NCBI GenBank assembly: GCA_035299085.1
Contig: DATGXG010000041.1
Coordinates: 1 to 55,150 of the forward strand
From: Bacteroidales bacterium
GTDB lineage: Bacteria > Bacteroidota > Bacteroidia > Bacteroidales > UBA10428
DNA: 55,150 nucleotides
Direction of reading: 5' to 3'
Below, one piece after another: positions 8,860-17,371 of the stretch (within the stretch, counting starts at the first letter, position 1; each line of letters opens with the position of its first letter). Under the pieces are notes generated by a model. That model saw only the letters and a program-made list of their open reading frames with translations, was not told where the DNA came from and searched no databases. Made by a program: the position numbers and the translations under genes.

Positions 8860-11211
8860 TCAGAAATCGATTCTATAGCTCAGATTCGGAATGACAACCA
8901 CTTCACGAAGGGGCTCAACACGGTCCGTTCTGAAATTATACCTGTAGCCGTAAAATTCTTTCTGGAAAAGGAGATTCACAAATTGGACCGACCAGGTGGC
9001 TGAATACCGGGGATGATTTTTATGCCAGGAGGCCGTGAAATCAAGATACCAGACATCCGGTTTTCTTTCCTGAAACGCATGCTGTTCATCATAAATAACG
9101 TCATTACTGATATACGAAGCGGCATAATTTACTGGCGATATACGATCCCCTCCCAATACACTAAACTTCCAGTTTAAGCTGAGCAGGTTATTTCTATTTT
9201 TTCCCGGTGTCCATTCTTTTCCAAAGAGGAAATTAACCACATAATTTTTATTGAATCTTGAATTTCGTTCTACGCCGTCACCTCCTTTGTATTTTGAATC
9301 AAATAACGATGCCGTAAAAAGATAGTAGAATCCGTCGTGCAGAAACCGTTCAAGAGTAATATCAGCACCCACATTATACCCTGATCCTCGATTTACAAGG
9401 GAGTCATAAAAAAACCAATCCATTTCAAGGTTTTGCATTGAAAAAGAACTGTTGGGCATAACAGGCACCTTTGACATTTTCTGAAAGTATGGTTCAAGGC
9501 GGAAACGACTGTATTCACCTGTTTTTAATTCCCAGGATAAAATATAGTGTTGAGAACGGGTAAATTTTAGCCGCAGGTTAGGCTCAATAGTGCGGCCATC
9601 CATTTGCTGCATGGCAAAATAGAATCCAAGTGGTTCCATGCGACTATGCAATCCGTAAGCCACGCTGAATGAATTTCTGTCAGTGGCATTCCATTTAAGG
9701 CTGATTCTCGGCTCAAAGGTCAGATCGCTGTTGAGCGTGAACCATTGCGAATGAATTCCTGCATTGAGTATGAAATGATCAGCAAGATCTATTCTTGATT
9801 GAGTGTAAGCCTGAATCAGTGTGCTGTTCCCGGTTTTGTCGGCAAATGTCCTGAATTGATCCCTTCCGTCATTTTGCTTCAGGTTTACCTTGTATGTCAG
9901 GTAATTGATATTGATACCGGTACGATTGATATGGCGGCTTCCGAATTTATGATTTACAAGGAATGAGAGCGTGTACTTCCTGTCATTCTGGGCTATTTCA
10001 TCCCTGGGATACAAATTCATGGCACTGTCAAGTCGCTCCCTGTGCCAGTAAATCAGGTTGCCTGTGGCTGCAACAGCTGTATTCAGGTAAGTGCTTTCTG
10101 ACAGGATCGTTTTATAATTTATTCCTGCTGCTCCCATTCGGTTTTTATTCACATCTTCCTCTATATCCTGGTAATAAATCCATTGGGTGGAATCTTCCTT
10201 AACCTTTGAACCGGTCCGGTCAGTTGAAAAAAGTCCCCAGGCACTCAGTGTGCCCTTCCTGCCCATGGGAAAATTAAGTTTGAATGAAAGGTCCTGGTAT
10301 TTTATACCCTGCGCATTCTGCGGCAGCAAGGGAGATATCAGTGCCAGCGTTGAGTATCTGTAATTCATAAGGTATGATGACCTGCGACCTTTAATAAATG
10401 GCCCTTCGGTGGCAAAATCAATTCCAATAATTCCGGCTTTAATTGTGTGTTCGCGTTTTTCATTGTTTCCGTTCCGTATTCTCATATCAAAAACACCTGA
10501 AAGGGCATTTCCGAATTCAGCAGGAAAGGCCCCTGTGAAGAAATCGGAATTACTCAGCATTTGAGAGCTTAAGGCAGTTATACCACCTCCGCCGAATGTG
10601 GATACATTGGCAAAATGACTGGGGTTGGGAATTTCAATCCCCTCCATCCTCCACAATAATCCTTTTGGTGCATTTCCGCGGATCACTATGGCATTTGACG
10701 ACAAGGAGCCGGCCACTCCGGCAAATGCCGTTGCAAGTCGGGCAGGGTCATCGATTCCCCCGGCATATCGTGAAGCTTCTTCCATTGTAAGCTGGCGCGA
10801 ACTGATCATAGCCATGGGATTTACTGCCTGCTCCTTGTTTGCAAAAGCCTTTATTGAAACTCCTTCAAGTGCCGTTGCCGATTGTTTCATCAGAATTTCA
10901 AGGATAGTCTCCTTACCCGTTTGCACAAGCACTTCGGCCACCACCGTTGATTCATAACCGATATAACTAACTTGTATGCTGTATCTTCCGACAGGAATAT
11001 TTTCGATTCTGAAAGCTCCGTTGCCATCTGTTGTTGTTCCCAGTAAGGGATTTGTATTTAAAATCATAATGGTGGCACCGGGAAGAGTTTCCTGTGTGTT
11101 GCGGTCTTTCACAATACCCCTGACAATCCTGTTCTGGCAATCCGCATCAAAGGACAGGGTGAAATAAAGAACAAAACCTAAACCGTAAATTGACGATTTT
11201 ATACCTTTCAT
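8860..11211 (-). CDS. TonB-dependent outer-membrane receptor with carboxypeptidase-regulatory-like domain
   Basis: 783 residues from the ATG at 11211 (MKGIKSSIYGLG, a signal peptide). The frame continues to 11244 but that stretch overlaps the promoter. Residues about 27-105 are a CarboxypepD_reg-like domain (VRGIVKDRNTQETLPGATI, then TTDGNGAFRIENIPVG). A plug domain follows, with an N-proximal PARLATAFAGVAGS and IVIRGNAPKGLLWRMEGIEIPNP. The rest is a 22-strand-type beta barrel ending in the aromatic residue F, typical of outer-membrane insertion. No SusD-like partner is next to it, so a polysaccharide-utilisation role is not supported; a siderophore, metal or peptide ligand is as likely. Identification of the fold is firm, the substrate is not known. 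Confidence 0.9.
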   Translation of the reverse strand: MKGIKSSIYGLGFVLYFTLSFDADCQNRIVRGIVKDRNTQETLPGATIMILNTNPLLGTTTDGNGAFRIENIPVGRYSIQVSYIGYESTVVAEVLVQTGKETILEILMKQSATALEGVSIKAFANKEQAVNPMAMISSRQLTMEEASRYAGGIDDPARLATAFAGVAGSLSSNAIVIRGNAPKGLLWRMEGIEIPNPSHFANVSTFGGGGITALSSQMLSNSDFFTGAFPAEFGNALSGVFDMRIRNGNNEKREHTIKAGIIGIDFATEGPFIKGRRSSYLMNYRYSTLALISPLLPQNAQGIKYQDLSFKLNFPMGRKGTLSAWGLFSTDRTGSKVKEDSTQWIYYQDIEEDVNKNRMGAAGINYKTILSESTYLNTAVAATGNLIYWHRERLDSAMNLYPRDEIAQNDRKYTLSFLVNHKFGSRHINRTGININYLTYKVNLKQNDGRDQFRTFADKTGNSTLIQAYTQSRIDLADHFILNAGIHSQWFTLNSDLTFEPRISLKWNATDRNSFSVAYGLHSRMEPLGFYFAMQQMDGRTIEPNLRLKFTRSQHYILSWELKTGEYSRFRLEPYFQKMSKVPVMPNSSFSMQNLEMDWFFYDSLVNRGSGYNVGADITLERFLHDGFYYLFTASLFDSKYKGGDGVERNSRFNKNYVVNFLFGKEWTPGKNRNNLLSLNWKFSVLGGDRISPVNYAASYISNDVIYDEQHAFQERKPDVWYLDFTASWHKNHPRYSATWSVQFVNLLFQKEFYGYRYNFRTDRVEPLREVVVIPNLSYRIDF

Positions 11212-11231
11212 ATCTATTTTACTAATTTTGA

Positions 11232-11262
11232 CAAAGATGGCCACATGTATTTTTTTATGAAA
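11232..11262 (-). promoter_or_regulatory. Promoter for the TonB receptor gene
   Basis: Reading the minus strand: TTTC at 11262-11259, exactly 19 bases, then CATCTTTG at 11239-11232. This is one mismatch in each half to the Bacteroidota consensus TTTG-N19-TAnnTTTG. It lies 21 bases before the ATG at 11211. Confidence 0.6.
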
Positions 11263-11291
11263 TCCTGAAATATCAGTATTTTTAACTCTCT

Positions 11292-12068
11292 ATGGAACTC
11301 AAGGAATTATTCACGGAATATATGGCTCTTCTGGATGAACAGGTTTTTAAACCCGAAGATCTCGATTATCGGATCCTTGATTACCATTTACCCCTGCTTG
11401 AAAGAATTGATGTGGTAGACAGCGGTTGCATCTCTGTTTTTGATTTGTACAAAAGAAAACACGTTTATTACTCACCTAAATATAAGTCACTGCTTGGATG
11501 GGATCCTGAAAGGGCTTCAGAGGATATGAATTACACGAACAGCATGATTCATCCGGATGATTTGATTCCCCTTATGAAAGCCGGGCTTTATTTTATCAGG
11601 CTTGGTTTTTCATTACCCGATAAAAAGGAAAGCCTCCATTATAAAACCATTTTTGAATACCGGGTAAAAGGCAGGGATAATGAATATGTAAGAGTAATTG
11701 AACAACAGGTGCCGCTTGAGTTTGACGCATCGGGAAATGTATGGCTGGCACTGAGTATGCTTGACCTTTCTCCTGACCGGGACATTACGGCGCCTTTCAG
11801 GGGAAGACTTAAAAACCAGGTGACCGGAGAATTATATTACTTTCCGCCTGAAGATGACTTGCCGGTTTTGAAAGAAACCGAACTGACTTCAAGGGAAAAG
11901 GAGGTCCTTCAGTTAATTGCCCGCGGACTGATCAGCAAGCAAATCGCTGATAAACTGTATATCAGTGTGAACACCGTGAATACACACCGGCAGCGGATTA
12001 TTGAAAAGCTGAATGTAAGCAACACCTATGAAGCCATCCGGTATGGGCAGGATCGCGGGCTTTTCTGA
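11292..12068 (+). CDS. PAS-fold / LuxR-type transcriptional regulator
   Basis: 258 residues. The N-terminal part (about 40-165) resembles a PAS domain, with ISVFDLYKRKHVYYSPKYKSL followed by an MIHPDD turn. The C-terminal part (about 197-257) is a LuxR/GerE helix-turn-helix: LTSREKEVLQLIARGL, SKQIADKLYISVNTVNTHR and IIEKLNVSNTYEAI. There is no receiver domain or phosphoacceptor, so it is probably a ligand- or signal-sensing single-protein regulator of the type common in Bacteroidota. It is divergent from the TonB receptor (about 80 bases between starts), which makes that receptor a plausible target. The HisI-like gene follows after 25 bases and may be co-transcribed. Confidence 0.85.
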   Translation: MELKELFTEYMALLDEQVFKPEDLDYRILDYHLPLLERIDVVDSGCISVFDLYKRKHVYYSPKYKSLLGWDPERASEDMNYTNSMIHPDDLIPLMKAGLYFIRLGFSLPDKKESLHYKTIFEYRVKGRDNEYVRVIEQQVPLEFDASGNVWLALSMLDLSPDRDITAPFRGRLKNQVTGELYYFPPEDDLPVLKETELTSREKEVLQLIARGLISKQIADKLYISVNTVNTHRQRIIEKLNVSNTYEAIRYGQDRGLF

Positions 12069-12093
12069 TAACTGCTGCACTAAAAAACCGATT

Positions 12094-12480
12094 ATGTTAA
12101 AAGAAGATACAAATCAATTAATGCTTGATTTCGGGAAAGACGGGAATCAACTTGTACCTGTAATAACCCAGAATTCAATCACGAAGGATGTCCTTATCCT
12201 ATCATGGGTAAACAGGGAGGCTTTTGAAGAAACCCTTAGGAGCGGGTATGCTACCTATTGGAGCAGATCGAGAAAAGAGCTCTGGAAAAAAGGTGCCACA
12301 TCAGGTGATTACCTGAAAGTGGTTGACATAAGAATAAACTGTGAACAGAACTCACTTCTTTTCCTTGTGATTCCTGAAGGCAAGGGAGTATGTCATGCCA
12401 GAAAACCTTCGGGACTGCCCTACTCAACCTGCTATTACAGGCAAATCGTTGAAGGCGGATTGAAAATTATTGAAGAATAA
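12094..12480 (+). CDS. HisI-like protein (phosphoribosyl-AMP cyclohydrolase homologue) with altered metal site
   Basis: 128 residues. HisI opens the purine ring of phosphoribosyl-AMP in histidine synthesis. The family core is clear: LILSWVNREAFEETL, YATYWSRSRKELWKKGATSGD. The zinc cysteines seem kept (C83, C100, C113). Two things are odd. The DxDxD magnesium motif of normal HisI is here N82-C83-E84-Q85-N86. Between C100-H101 and C113 there are 11 residues where normal HisI has about five (CHTGRRSC). The fused HisE domain usual in Bacteroidota HisIE is absent and no his gene is nearby. A true cyclohydrolase is therefore doubtful; it may be a paralogue with another substrate. The ATG at 12094 is chosen because the longer frame from 12028 overlaps the regulator gene. 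Confidence 0.8.
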   Translation: MLKEDTNQLMLDFGKDGNQLVPVITQNSITKDVLILSWVNREAFEETLRSGYATYWSRSRKELWKKGATSGDYLKVVDIRINCEQNSLLFLVIPEGKGVCHARKPSGLPYSTCYYRQIVEGGLKIIEE

Positions 12481-12482
12481 GA

Positions 12483-13106
12483 TCAGAAACTTACAAACAG
12501 GCTGAAAACGCCAATAATGATGAGGACTATCCCAGACAATAGTTTCTCATGATGGTCGAGAAAATGCGACTGGATTGACCGAACCCCTTTACTGGCAAGA
12601 AATACAAGGAGAAGCATACCAGACACTGTAAGGATAACATACACAGCTGACACCATAATAATTCCCAGCCACCCGGCTGCAGCGGCCTGCAGGTAATAAG
12701 CTTCAATTTCAAGACAGGGACTCAGAAACATGGCAAGGGCAAGTGAAGTGATAATGGCCATTTTTGATTTCTGATTTACCGGTCTGTCTAAACCATGGTG
12801 ATGCTTGTGATGATGAAGCCTGTCGATTACCAGGTAAATAATGCCAAGCAGGATCAGCAATCCCGGTGCGATTTTCTCTGAAATAACTTTATAGTTGCTG
12901 CTCAGACTGATTCCGATAATGCCAATAGTTATCCCTACAATTATGGTACTCAGTGTATGAGCAAAACCGCTGATTCCGGTAACCATCATCGTTTCGCGGA
13001 GAGTCCATTTCTCTGCCCTTCCAATGGCCACAACAGGCAGCCAATGATTCGGAATTACGGCGTGAACCATGCTTAAAAGGAGACTTCCAAAAAACAGCTG
13101 AATCAT
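12483..13106 (-). CDS. Polytopic membrane protein with His-rich loop, possible NicO/RcnA-like metal transporter
   Basis: 207 residues with about six hydrophobic segments. The first helix contains HAVIPNHWLPV, reminiscent of the HA(x)PGH-type signature of nickel/cobalt (NicO/RcnA) permeases, and a cytoplasmic-type loop near residues 97-103 reads HHHKHHH, a pattern common in divalent-metal exporters. Family assignment is by resemblance only; HupE/UreJ- or TauE-like membrane proteins are alternatives. It ends 2 bases from the HisI-like stop on the opposite strand. The ABC transporter gene upstream ends 10 bases before its start, so it is probably the second gene of that operon. Confidence 0.6.
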   Translation of the reverse strand: MIQLFFGSLLLSMVHAVIPNHWLPVVAIGRAEKWTLRETMMVTGISGFAHTLSTIIVGITIGIIGISLSSNYKVISEKIAPGLLILLGIIYLVIDRLHHHKHHHGLDRPVNQKSKMAIITSLALAMFLSPCLEIEAYYLQAAAAGWLGIIMVSAVYVILTVSGMLLLVFLASKGVRSIQSHFLDHHEKLLSGIVLIIIGVFSLFVSF

Positions 13107-13116
13107 ATAGCCAAAG

Positions 13117-16100
13117 TTATCTTTTTGTTCTGATGTTCACGCTCAGATCGGCTATTTTTAGTAACCTATTGAGTTTGATTTTATTCAACCGGTTAATTCG
13201 CAAGGTTTCCATGTATGTCAGTGCACGGCGCATCACATCATAATACAAAAGCACAAACAACAAACCTGTGAATAACCATATCACACAAAGGTTAAACCAG
13301 AAGGTAGCCACATAATAATTGAAAAAGTCTTTATGGGGAGCATAAAAATGGGCCCGCCATGAATTATTTGCTGGTTCACGGTATATGGCATCCTTTATGG
13401 GGATCATTTCGCCGTCATGGATTGTATAATGCATGATCTCCTTCTCATTGGTAAGAACTGCCGCAAGCTGTTTGTTGAAATATTTCTTTTTGAATGTCAG
13501 GAAATTATCCTCACCTCCCAATTTCTCTATAAGTTCTTCATAAATCCGGTCGCGCTCGGTGACCGCGTTATTATACCTGTTTTTGTAAATGCGGAGAGCT
13601 TTATTCAGGATTTCATTATATGATTTATTCAATGAAGGTTTATAGGATTTTCTGTCAAGACTGTCAGAAAAGGAAGGCAGCGGCGTTCCGATATCGTGGC
13701 AGATTCTTTTGAGTTCCGATTTAAGAACATTCAGATTATTGTTGAACCGGAAGGTATCTGAGTTATTAAAGTAAAGGTCTTCAGAATCATCAAGCAACTC
13801 CTGTAACCCTGTAATTGCATATGACCTGTAATAACCTGCTGAATTGGCCCTGCTTTCGGCATCAAAGAAATACCTCTCATACAGGTTGTCCTTGAATTGT
13901 GTTACTGCGAGCGCTTCATAAGCCCACCTTGAGGTCATCAGGTCTCCGATGATCGGAACCTGTTTATCATTCGATATCTTATTGTGCATTTTCGAAAAGT
14001 CGACGACCACGCCGCTGAAGAGCAGCTGGGGAACCAGGATAAGCGGAACAAGAATATAGATAGTAACTACCGAATTAAATCCGGAAGAGATGTTCAGTCC
14101 CAGCATGTTTGACCAGCACGCGGCAGTAAAAAGTACAACCCAGTAACTGAAAAGCATTCCCCTGATTTCAAGCATTGAGTTGCCTATCAGCACAAAAATG
14201 AGGGATTGCAGGGCTGAGATGCCGAAAAGGATTATAATTTTAGAAAAGAGGTAACTCGACCGGCTCAAATTCAGGAACTTCTCACGCCTGAGGATCTTGC
14301 GGTCCTTGAAAATCTCTTCGGCACTGATGACAAGGCCCAGGAAAAGGGCAACAATTACCGCCATGAAGAGAAATGCCGGGATTACCTGGTTTTCACCGAA
14401 TATATATTTCGGCATACCATTCACAAAAGTGTAATTTTTTGAAAAGAAAGCCAGTATAAAACCCAGTATAGGTGCTTCAAGCGCCAGCAGCATCAGGTAC
14501 TGCTTATTGTAGTATTTTGCCAGCAGGTCGCGTTTCAGGAAGATCAGAAACTGGTTGAAATGATCAGGGATCCTGAAATTGTTCTTGGGTACCTGGGCAT
14601 CGTGTTCTCTTACGATCAGCTTGGTTTGCGTGTCAATTTTTGTAAGGAATCTCTGGTACCATTCTTCGGGTGAAGTTTTGCGTTTGCGGGTCAAACGGCC
14701 ATTGGCATCCACTTCGCGGGCCTCAACAATTCTGAGAATTTCATCTGAATTGATGTTACCGCAACTGAGGCATTCGGTCTCCTCGGCGTCAGGATAATGA
14801 GCTTCCTGCTTAAAATAGGTTATTGCGCTCATCGGATGCCCGTAGTAGATAACGCGGCCACCCTGGTCCATAACCAGCAGCTTGTCGATCATCCTGAACA
14901 CATCGGATGAAGGCTGATGAATATTGGCAATGATAAGTTTTCCTTTCAGCGTTTGCCTTTTCAGAAGGGTTATAACTTTTTCAGAATCGGCAGACGACAA
15001 TCCGGACGTGGGTTCATCCACAAAAAGGATCCATGGCTCCCGGATCAGTTCAAGGGCAATGTTGAGACGCTTCCGTTGGCCACCGCTCAGAAAAGTTGTG
15101 AAGGCATCACCTACATTCAGGTCGCGTGCTTCCAGCAAATCAAAATCGATAAGCGCATCCTCGACCACATCAGCAATCTCTTCCTCGGTATAAGAATCAA
15201 AGCAGAGCTTGGCATTGTAATACAGGTTCTCGTAAACGGTAAGTTCTTTAATTAGCAGGTCATCCTGTGGCACATAACCGATAATACCTTTTACTGATTC
15301 CTTATCCTTATGAATATCATACCCGTTAATCCTTATAGAACCGTGCCTTGGCTTAAGATTGCCGTTCAGCACATTCAGAAGCGTAGATTTTCCGGAGCCA
15401 CTTCCACCGATTATGCCAACAAGTCTTCCTGATTCTTCCGTAAGGTTAAATCGTTTGACACCGTTACGGCTGTTGAAATAGTTAAACTCAATGTCTTCAG
15501 CCGTAAAAATGAATTTCACTTCAGCCATGGCATGGATAAACTTTCCGCGAACCCAGCTGAAATAGATAGAACCTATTTTGGGACTCCGGATAACCGATCC
15601 GACAGACCATATGTAGGAACGCCCTGAATGAATGCGGTGACCATTCAGAACGAGTTTCATATTCCCGTAATAGCGGAAGACATAAACATCAGCGCTTGGA
15701 ATATGGAGGACCAGGATCTGTCCTTCGAGCTTATCAATGCCCAGTTGCTTAATGTCAGAAGTTGTAGCGTCTTTTGGCCTGATTACAAGTAACCAGTCAC
15801 GGTTTACGATATCATTGATCTCTTCAAAAGTGAAATGCTTGGCATCACGGAATTCATCATCGCTGATCTTAAGGAAAGATGCTGCTGTGCGAACAAGGCT
15901 TACCTCTAAACGTGTAAGTCTTTCACCGCTGTGAATGAAGTCGAGAAGATACACAAGAACAATGATCTTCTGTTTGTGCTCAAGCTCTTCATTGATCTGG
16001 GTGCAAAGTTCGATGATCCGGCTCTGTGCGTTTTTTTTGCGATCATCAGGGTTTGAGATTATCGGATCATTATTGAGCTGATGAAAATACTTAACCTGTT

Positions 16101-16260
16101 CATCAAAGAAATTGATGTATTTCTGAACTATTTCACGGCTGTATTGCTGATCGAGGTAATCCATCACAATACTTCGCTTATTATCCGATTGTCCGTTCTT
16201 TTTGATATCGGAAACAATCGCGAATAACCGCATCAATGCCCGGAGAATAGATTCATTCAT
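13117..16260 (-). CDS. ABC-2 type transporter, fused ATPase and permease, with N-terminal TerB-like region
   Basis: 1047 residues. Residues 1-140 are helical and resemble a TerB-like domain; 160-245 are beta-rich and could be a degenerate FHA-like domain. The ATPase follows: Walker A GGSGSGKST at 285-293, Q-loop in YVPQDD, signature LSGGQRKRLN at 391-400 and Walker B ILFVDEP at 411-417. From about 575 to 790 there is a cluster of transmembrane helices of the ABCG/White (ABC2_membrane) type, then a long soluble segment (about 800-985) and a final pair of helices (around 990-1010). The domain order ATPase then permease is that of ABCG half-transporters. Substrate unknown. It is preceded by a terminator that isolates it from the lipoprotein gene. 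Confidence 0.88.
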   Translation of the reverse strand: MNESILRALMRLFAIVSDIKKNGQSDNKRSIVMDYLDQQYSREIVQKYINFFDEQVKYFHQLNNDPIISNPDDRKKNAQSRIIELCTQINEELEHKQKIIVLVYLLDFIHSGERLTRLEVSLVRTAASFLKISDDEFRDAKHFTFEEINDIVNRDWLLVIRPKDATTSDIKQLGIDKLEGQILVLHIPSADVYVFRYYGNMKLVLNGHRIHSGRSYIWSVGSVIRSPKIGSIYFSWVRGKFIHAMAEVKFIFTAEDIEFNYFNSRNGVKRFNLTEESGRLVGIIGGSGSGKSTLLNVLNGNLKPRHGSIRINGYDIHKDKESVKGIIGYVPQDDLLIKELTVYENLYYNAKLCFDSYTEEEIADVVEDALIDFDLLEARDLNVGDAFTTFLSGGQRKRLNIALELIREPWILFVDEPTSGLSSADSEKVITLLKRQTLKGKLIIANIHQPSSDVFRMIDKLLVMDQGGRVIYYGHPMSAITYFKQEAHYPDAEETECLSCGNINSDEILRIVEAREVDANGRLTRKRKTSPEEWYQRFLTKIDTQTKLIVREHDAQVPKNNFRIPDHFNQFLIFLKRDLLAKYYNKQYLMLLALEAPILGFILAFFSKNYTFVNGMPKYIFGENQVIPAFLFMAVIVALFLGLVISAEEIFKDRKILRREKFLNLSRSSYLFSKIIILFGISALQSLIFVLIGNSMLEIRGMLFSYWVVLFTAACWSNMLGLNISSGFNSVVTIYILVPLILVPQLLFSGVVVDFSKMHNKISNDKQVPIIGDLMTSRWAYEALAVTQFKDNLYERYFFDAESRANSAGYYRSYAITGLQELLDDSEDLYFNNSDTFRFNNNLNVLKSELKRICHDIGTPLPSFSDSLDRKSYKPSLNKSYNEILNKALRIYKNRYNNAVTERDRIYEELIEKLGGEDNFLTFKKKYFNKQLAAVLTNEKEIMHYTIHDGEMIPIKDAIYREPANNSWRAHFYAPHKDFFNYYVATFWFNLCVIWLFTGLLFVLLYYDVMRRALTYMETLRINRLNKIKLNRLLKIADLSVNIRTKR

Positions 16261-16274
16261 AACGTATTATGCTA

Positions 16275-16302
16275 AAACAGCCCTGCGATAACAGGGCTGT
16301 TT
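16275..16302 (-). terminator. Stem-loop terminator after the lipoprotein gene
   Basis: An 11-base-pair stem, AAACAGCCCTG (16275-16285) with CAGGGCTGTTT (16292-16302), and a 6-base loop. On the minus strand it is followed by TTTT. It lies between the lipoprotein stop (16330) and the ABC transporter start (16260). Confidence 0.75.
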
Positions 16303-16329
16303 GTGTAAAAAATACCGACTGTTATACTA

Positions 16330-17160
16330 TCAGATCAGTGAATTCCTGACCTGTTTAATCGTATTTAAAATCACCGTGTAATCAGCCTGTGAAAGACCCT
16401 GGTCAACCTTGGCGAATGCAGCCTGCAAAGGCTGAAGTTTTGTTTCAAGGTCTTTAATGTCAGGATTTGAATTACGGCTTGCCAGAAGGCTCATTACTTT
16501 TTCATAGGATGCTTTTTGTTTCACAATGAGGTCAACGAGACCGGTGAAATTATAGGAGTCCTGTGAAATATTGGTAGCAATATACATCAGTTCAACCCAG
16601 GCGCCGGTAACCATATCAACAGCCAGGTCAGGATTGCTTTTTTCTTCGAGATATTTGTATGTTCCATAAATTGTATTCGTTACAATCTTGGTAAGTGAAT
16701 CCTTGTTGCTGTATTTTGCTTTGTATTCTTCTGACATCAGTTTCTCATAATCATAGGAAACACCAAGCTGATCGGCAAGAGTTTTTATCGAACCAAGATA
16801 GGTCTGAACGTCCTGCTGCTGCTCGAAGGTTGCAGCATACGAAAGGTCAGCTACATAAACTCCCATATTCAGGGCTTTGCTCTTTTCAGTGATATACTTT
16901 TCAACTTTATTGGGAGCGTTGAGATTCTTTGATGTATACTTTGCTCCGATGTTATTGAGCATTTGGGTCAGTTCAAAAGGTGAAGGCAGCGGATACAGAA
17001 TTTCCTGAATGTTTGTAGCCAGGGTATCCTTACTCAACGAATCAGATGCAGCCTGATTCTGATCATTTGTGGTTGTGTTCTTACATGAAACAACAACTAT
17101 CAAGGCTGTTGCAATCATAAGAAATGAACAGATCCTTTTAACCTGATTTTTTGTATGCAT
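16330..17160 (-). CDS. Predicted lipoprotein, family not recognised
   Basis: 276 residues from the ATG at 17160. It opens with a lipoprotein signal peptide: a basic n-region, a hydrophobic core and the lipobox-like VVVSC, with the Cys followed by K-N-T-T-T-N-D, a low-complexity linker. The mature part is almost all helical with no motif that I recognise and ends in QVRNSLI. The longer frame to 17217 would overlap a near-perfect promoter and is rejected. It is monocistronic, with its own promoter and terminator. An envelope location is well supported; function is unknown. Confidence 0.8.
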   Translation of the reverse strand: MHTKNQVKRICSFLMIATALIVVVSCKNTTTNDQNQAASDSLSKDTLATNIQEILYPLPSPFELTQMLNNIGAKYTSKNLNAPNKVEKYITEKSKALNMGVYVADLSYAATFEQQQDVQTYLGSIKTLADQLGVSYDYEKLMSEEYKAKYSNKDSLTKIVTNTIYGTYKYLEEKSNPDLAVDMVTGAWVELMYIATNISQDSYNFTGLVDLIVKQKASYEKVMSLLASRNSNPDIKDLETKLQPLQAAFAKVDQGLSQADYTVILNTIKQVRNSLI

Positions 17161-17206
17161 AGTATTGATTAGTTTAATAGATTTAATCTTAGAGTTTAAC
17201 ACCGTG

Positions 17207-17238
17207 CAAATATACATATTGTTTCACACCTCAGCAAA
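17207..17238 (-). promoter_or_regulatory. Promoter for the lipoprotein gene
   Basis: Minus strand: TTTG at 17238-17235, a 20-base spacer, then TATATTTG at 17214-17207, a perfect -7 match to TAnnTTTG. It lies 46 bases before the ATG. Confidence 0.75.
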
Positions 17239-17313
17239 CACGGTTAAACATAAAATTAAACAGAGGGAATCATTTTAACTGAAAGCAGAACAATAAGAAA
17301 CCAAAATATTAGC

Positions 17314-17343
17314 TTTCGAAATTGAACTTTTAGAGTAATTTAG
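17314..17343 (+). promoter_or_regulatory. Promoter for kup-rsmE
   Basis: TTTC at 17314-17317, an 18-base spacer, then TAATTTAG at 17336-17343, one mismatch in each half to the Bacteroidota consensus. It is 28 bases before the kup ATG. With the minus-strand lipoprotein promoter it forms a divergent regulatory region. Confidence 0.55.
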
Positions 17344-17371
17344 CAGTCTTTTTTGAAAACAGAATAAATAG

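Noticed and set aside
8785..9003. Small plus-strand frame opposite the end of the TonB receptor
   Set aside because: Antisense to the receptor's conserved C-terminal barrel strands, with no sign of independent coding.
12028..12093. Longer start for the HisI-like gene
   Set aside because: The extra 22 codons lie mostly inside the LuxR regulator and do not match the HisI N-terminus.
12700..12830. His-rich run as a sequencing or low-complexity artefact
   Set aside because: It lies in a loop between predicted membrane helices, in frame, as in known metal transporters.
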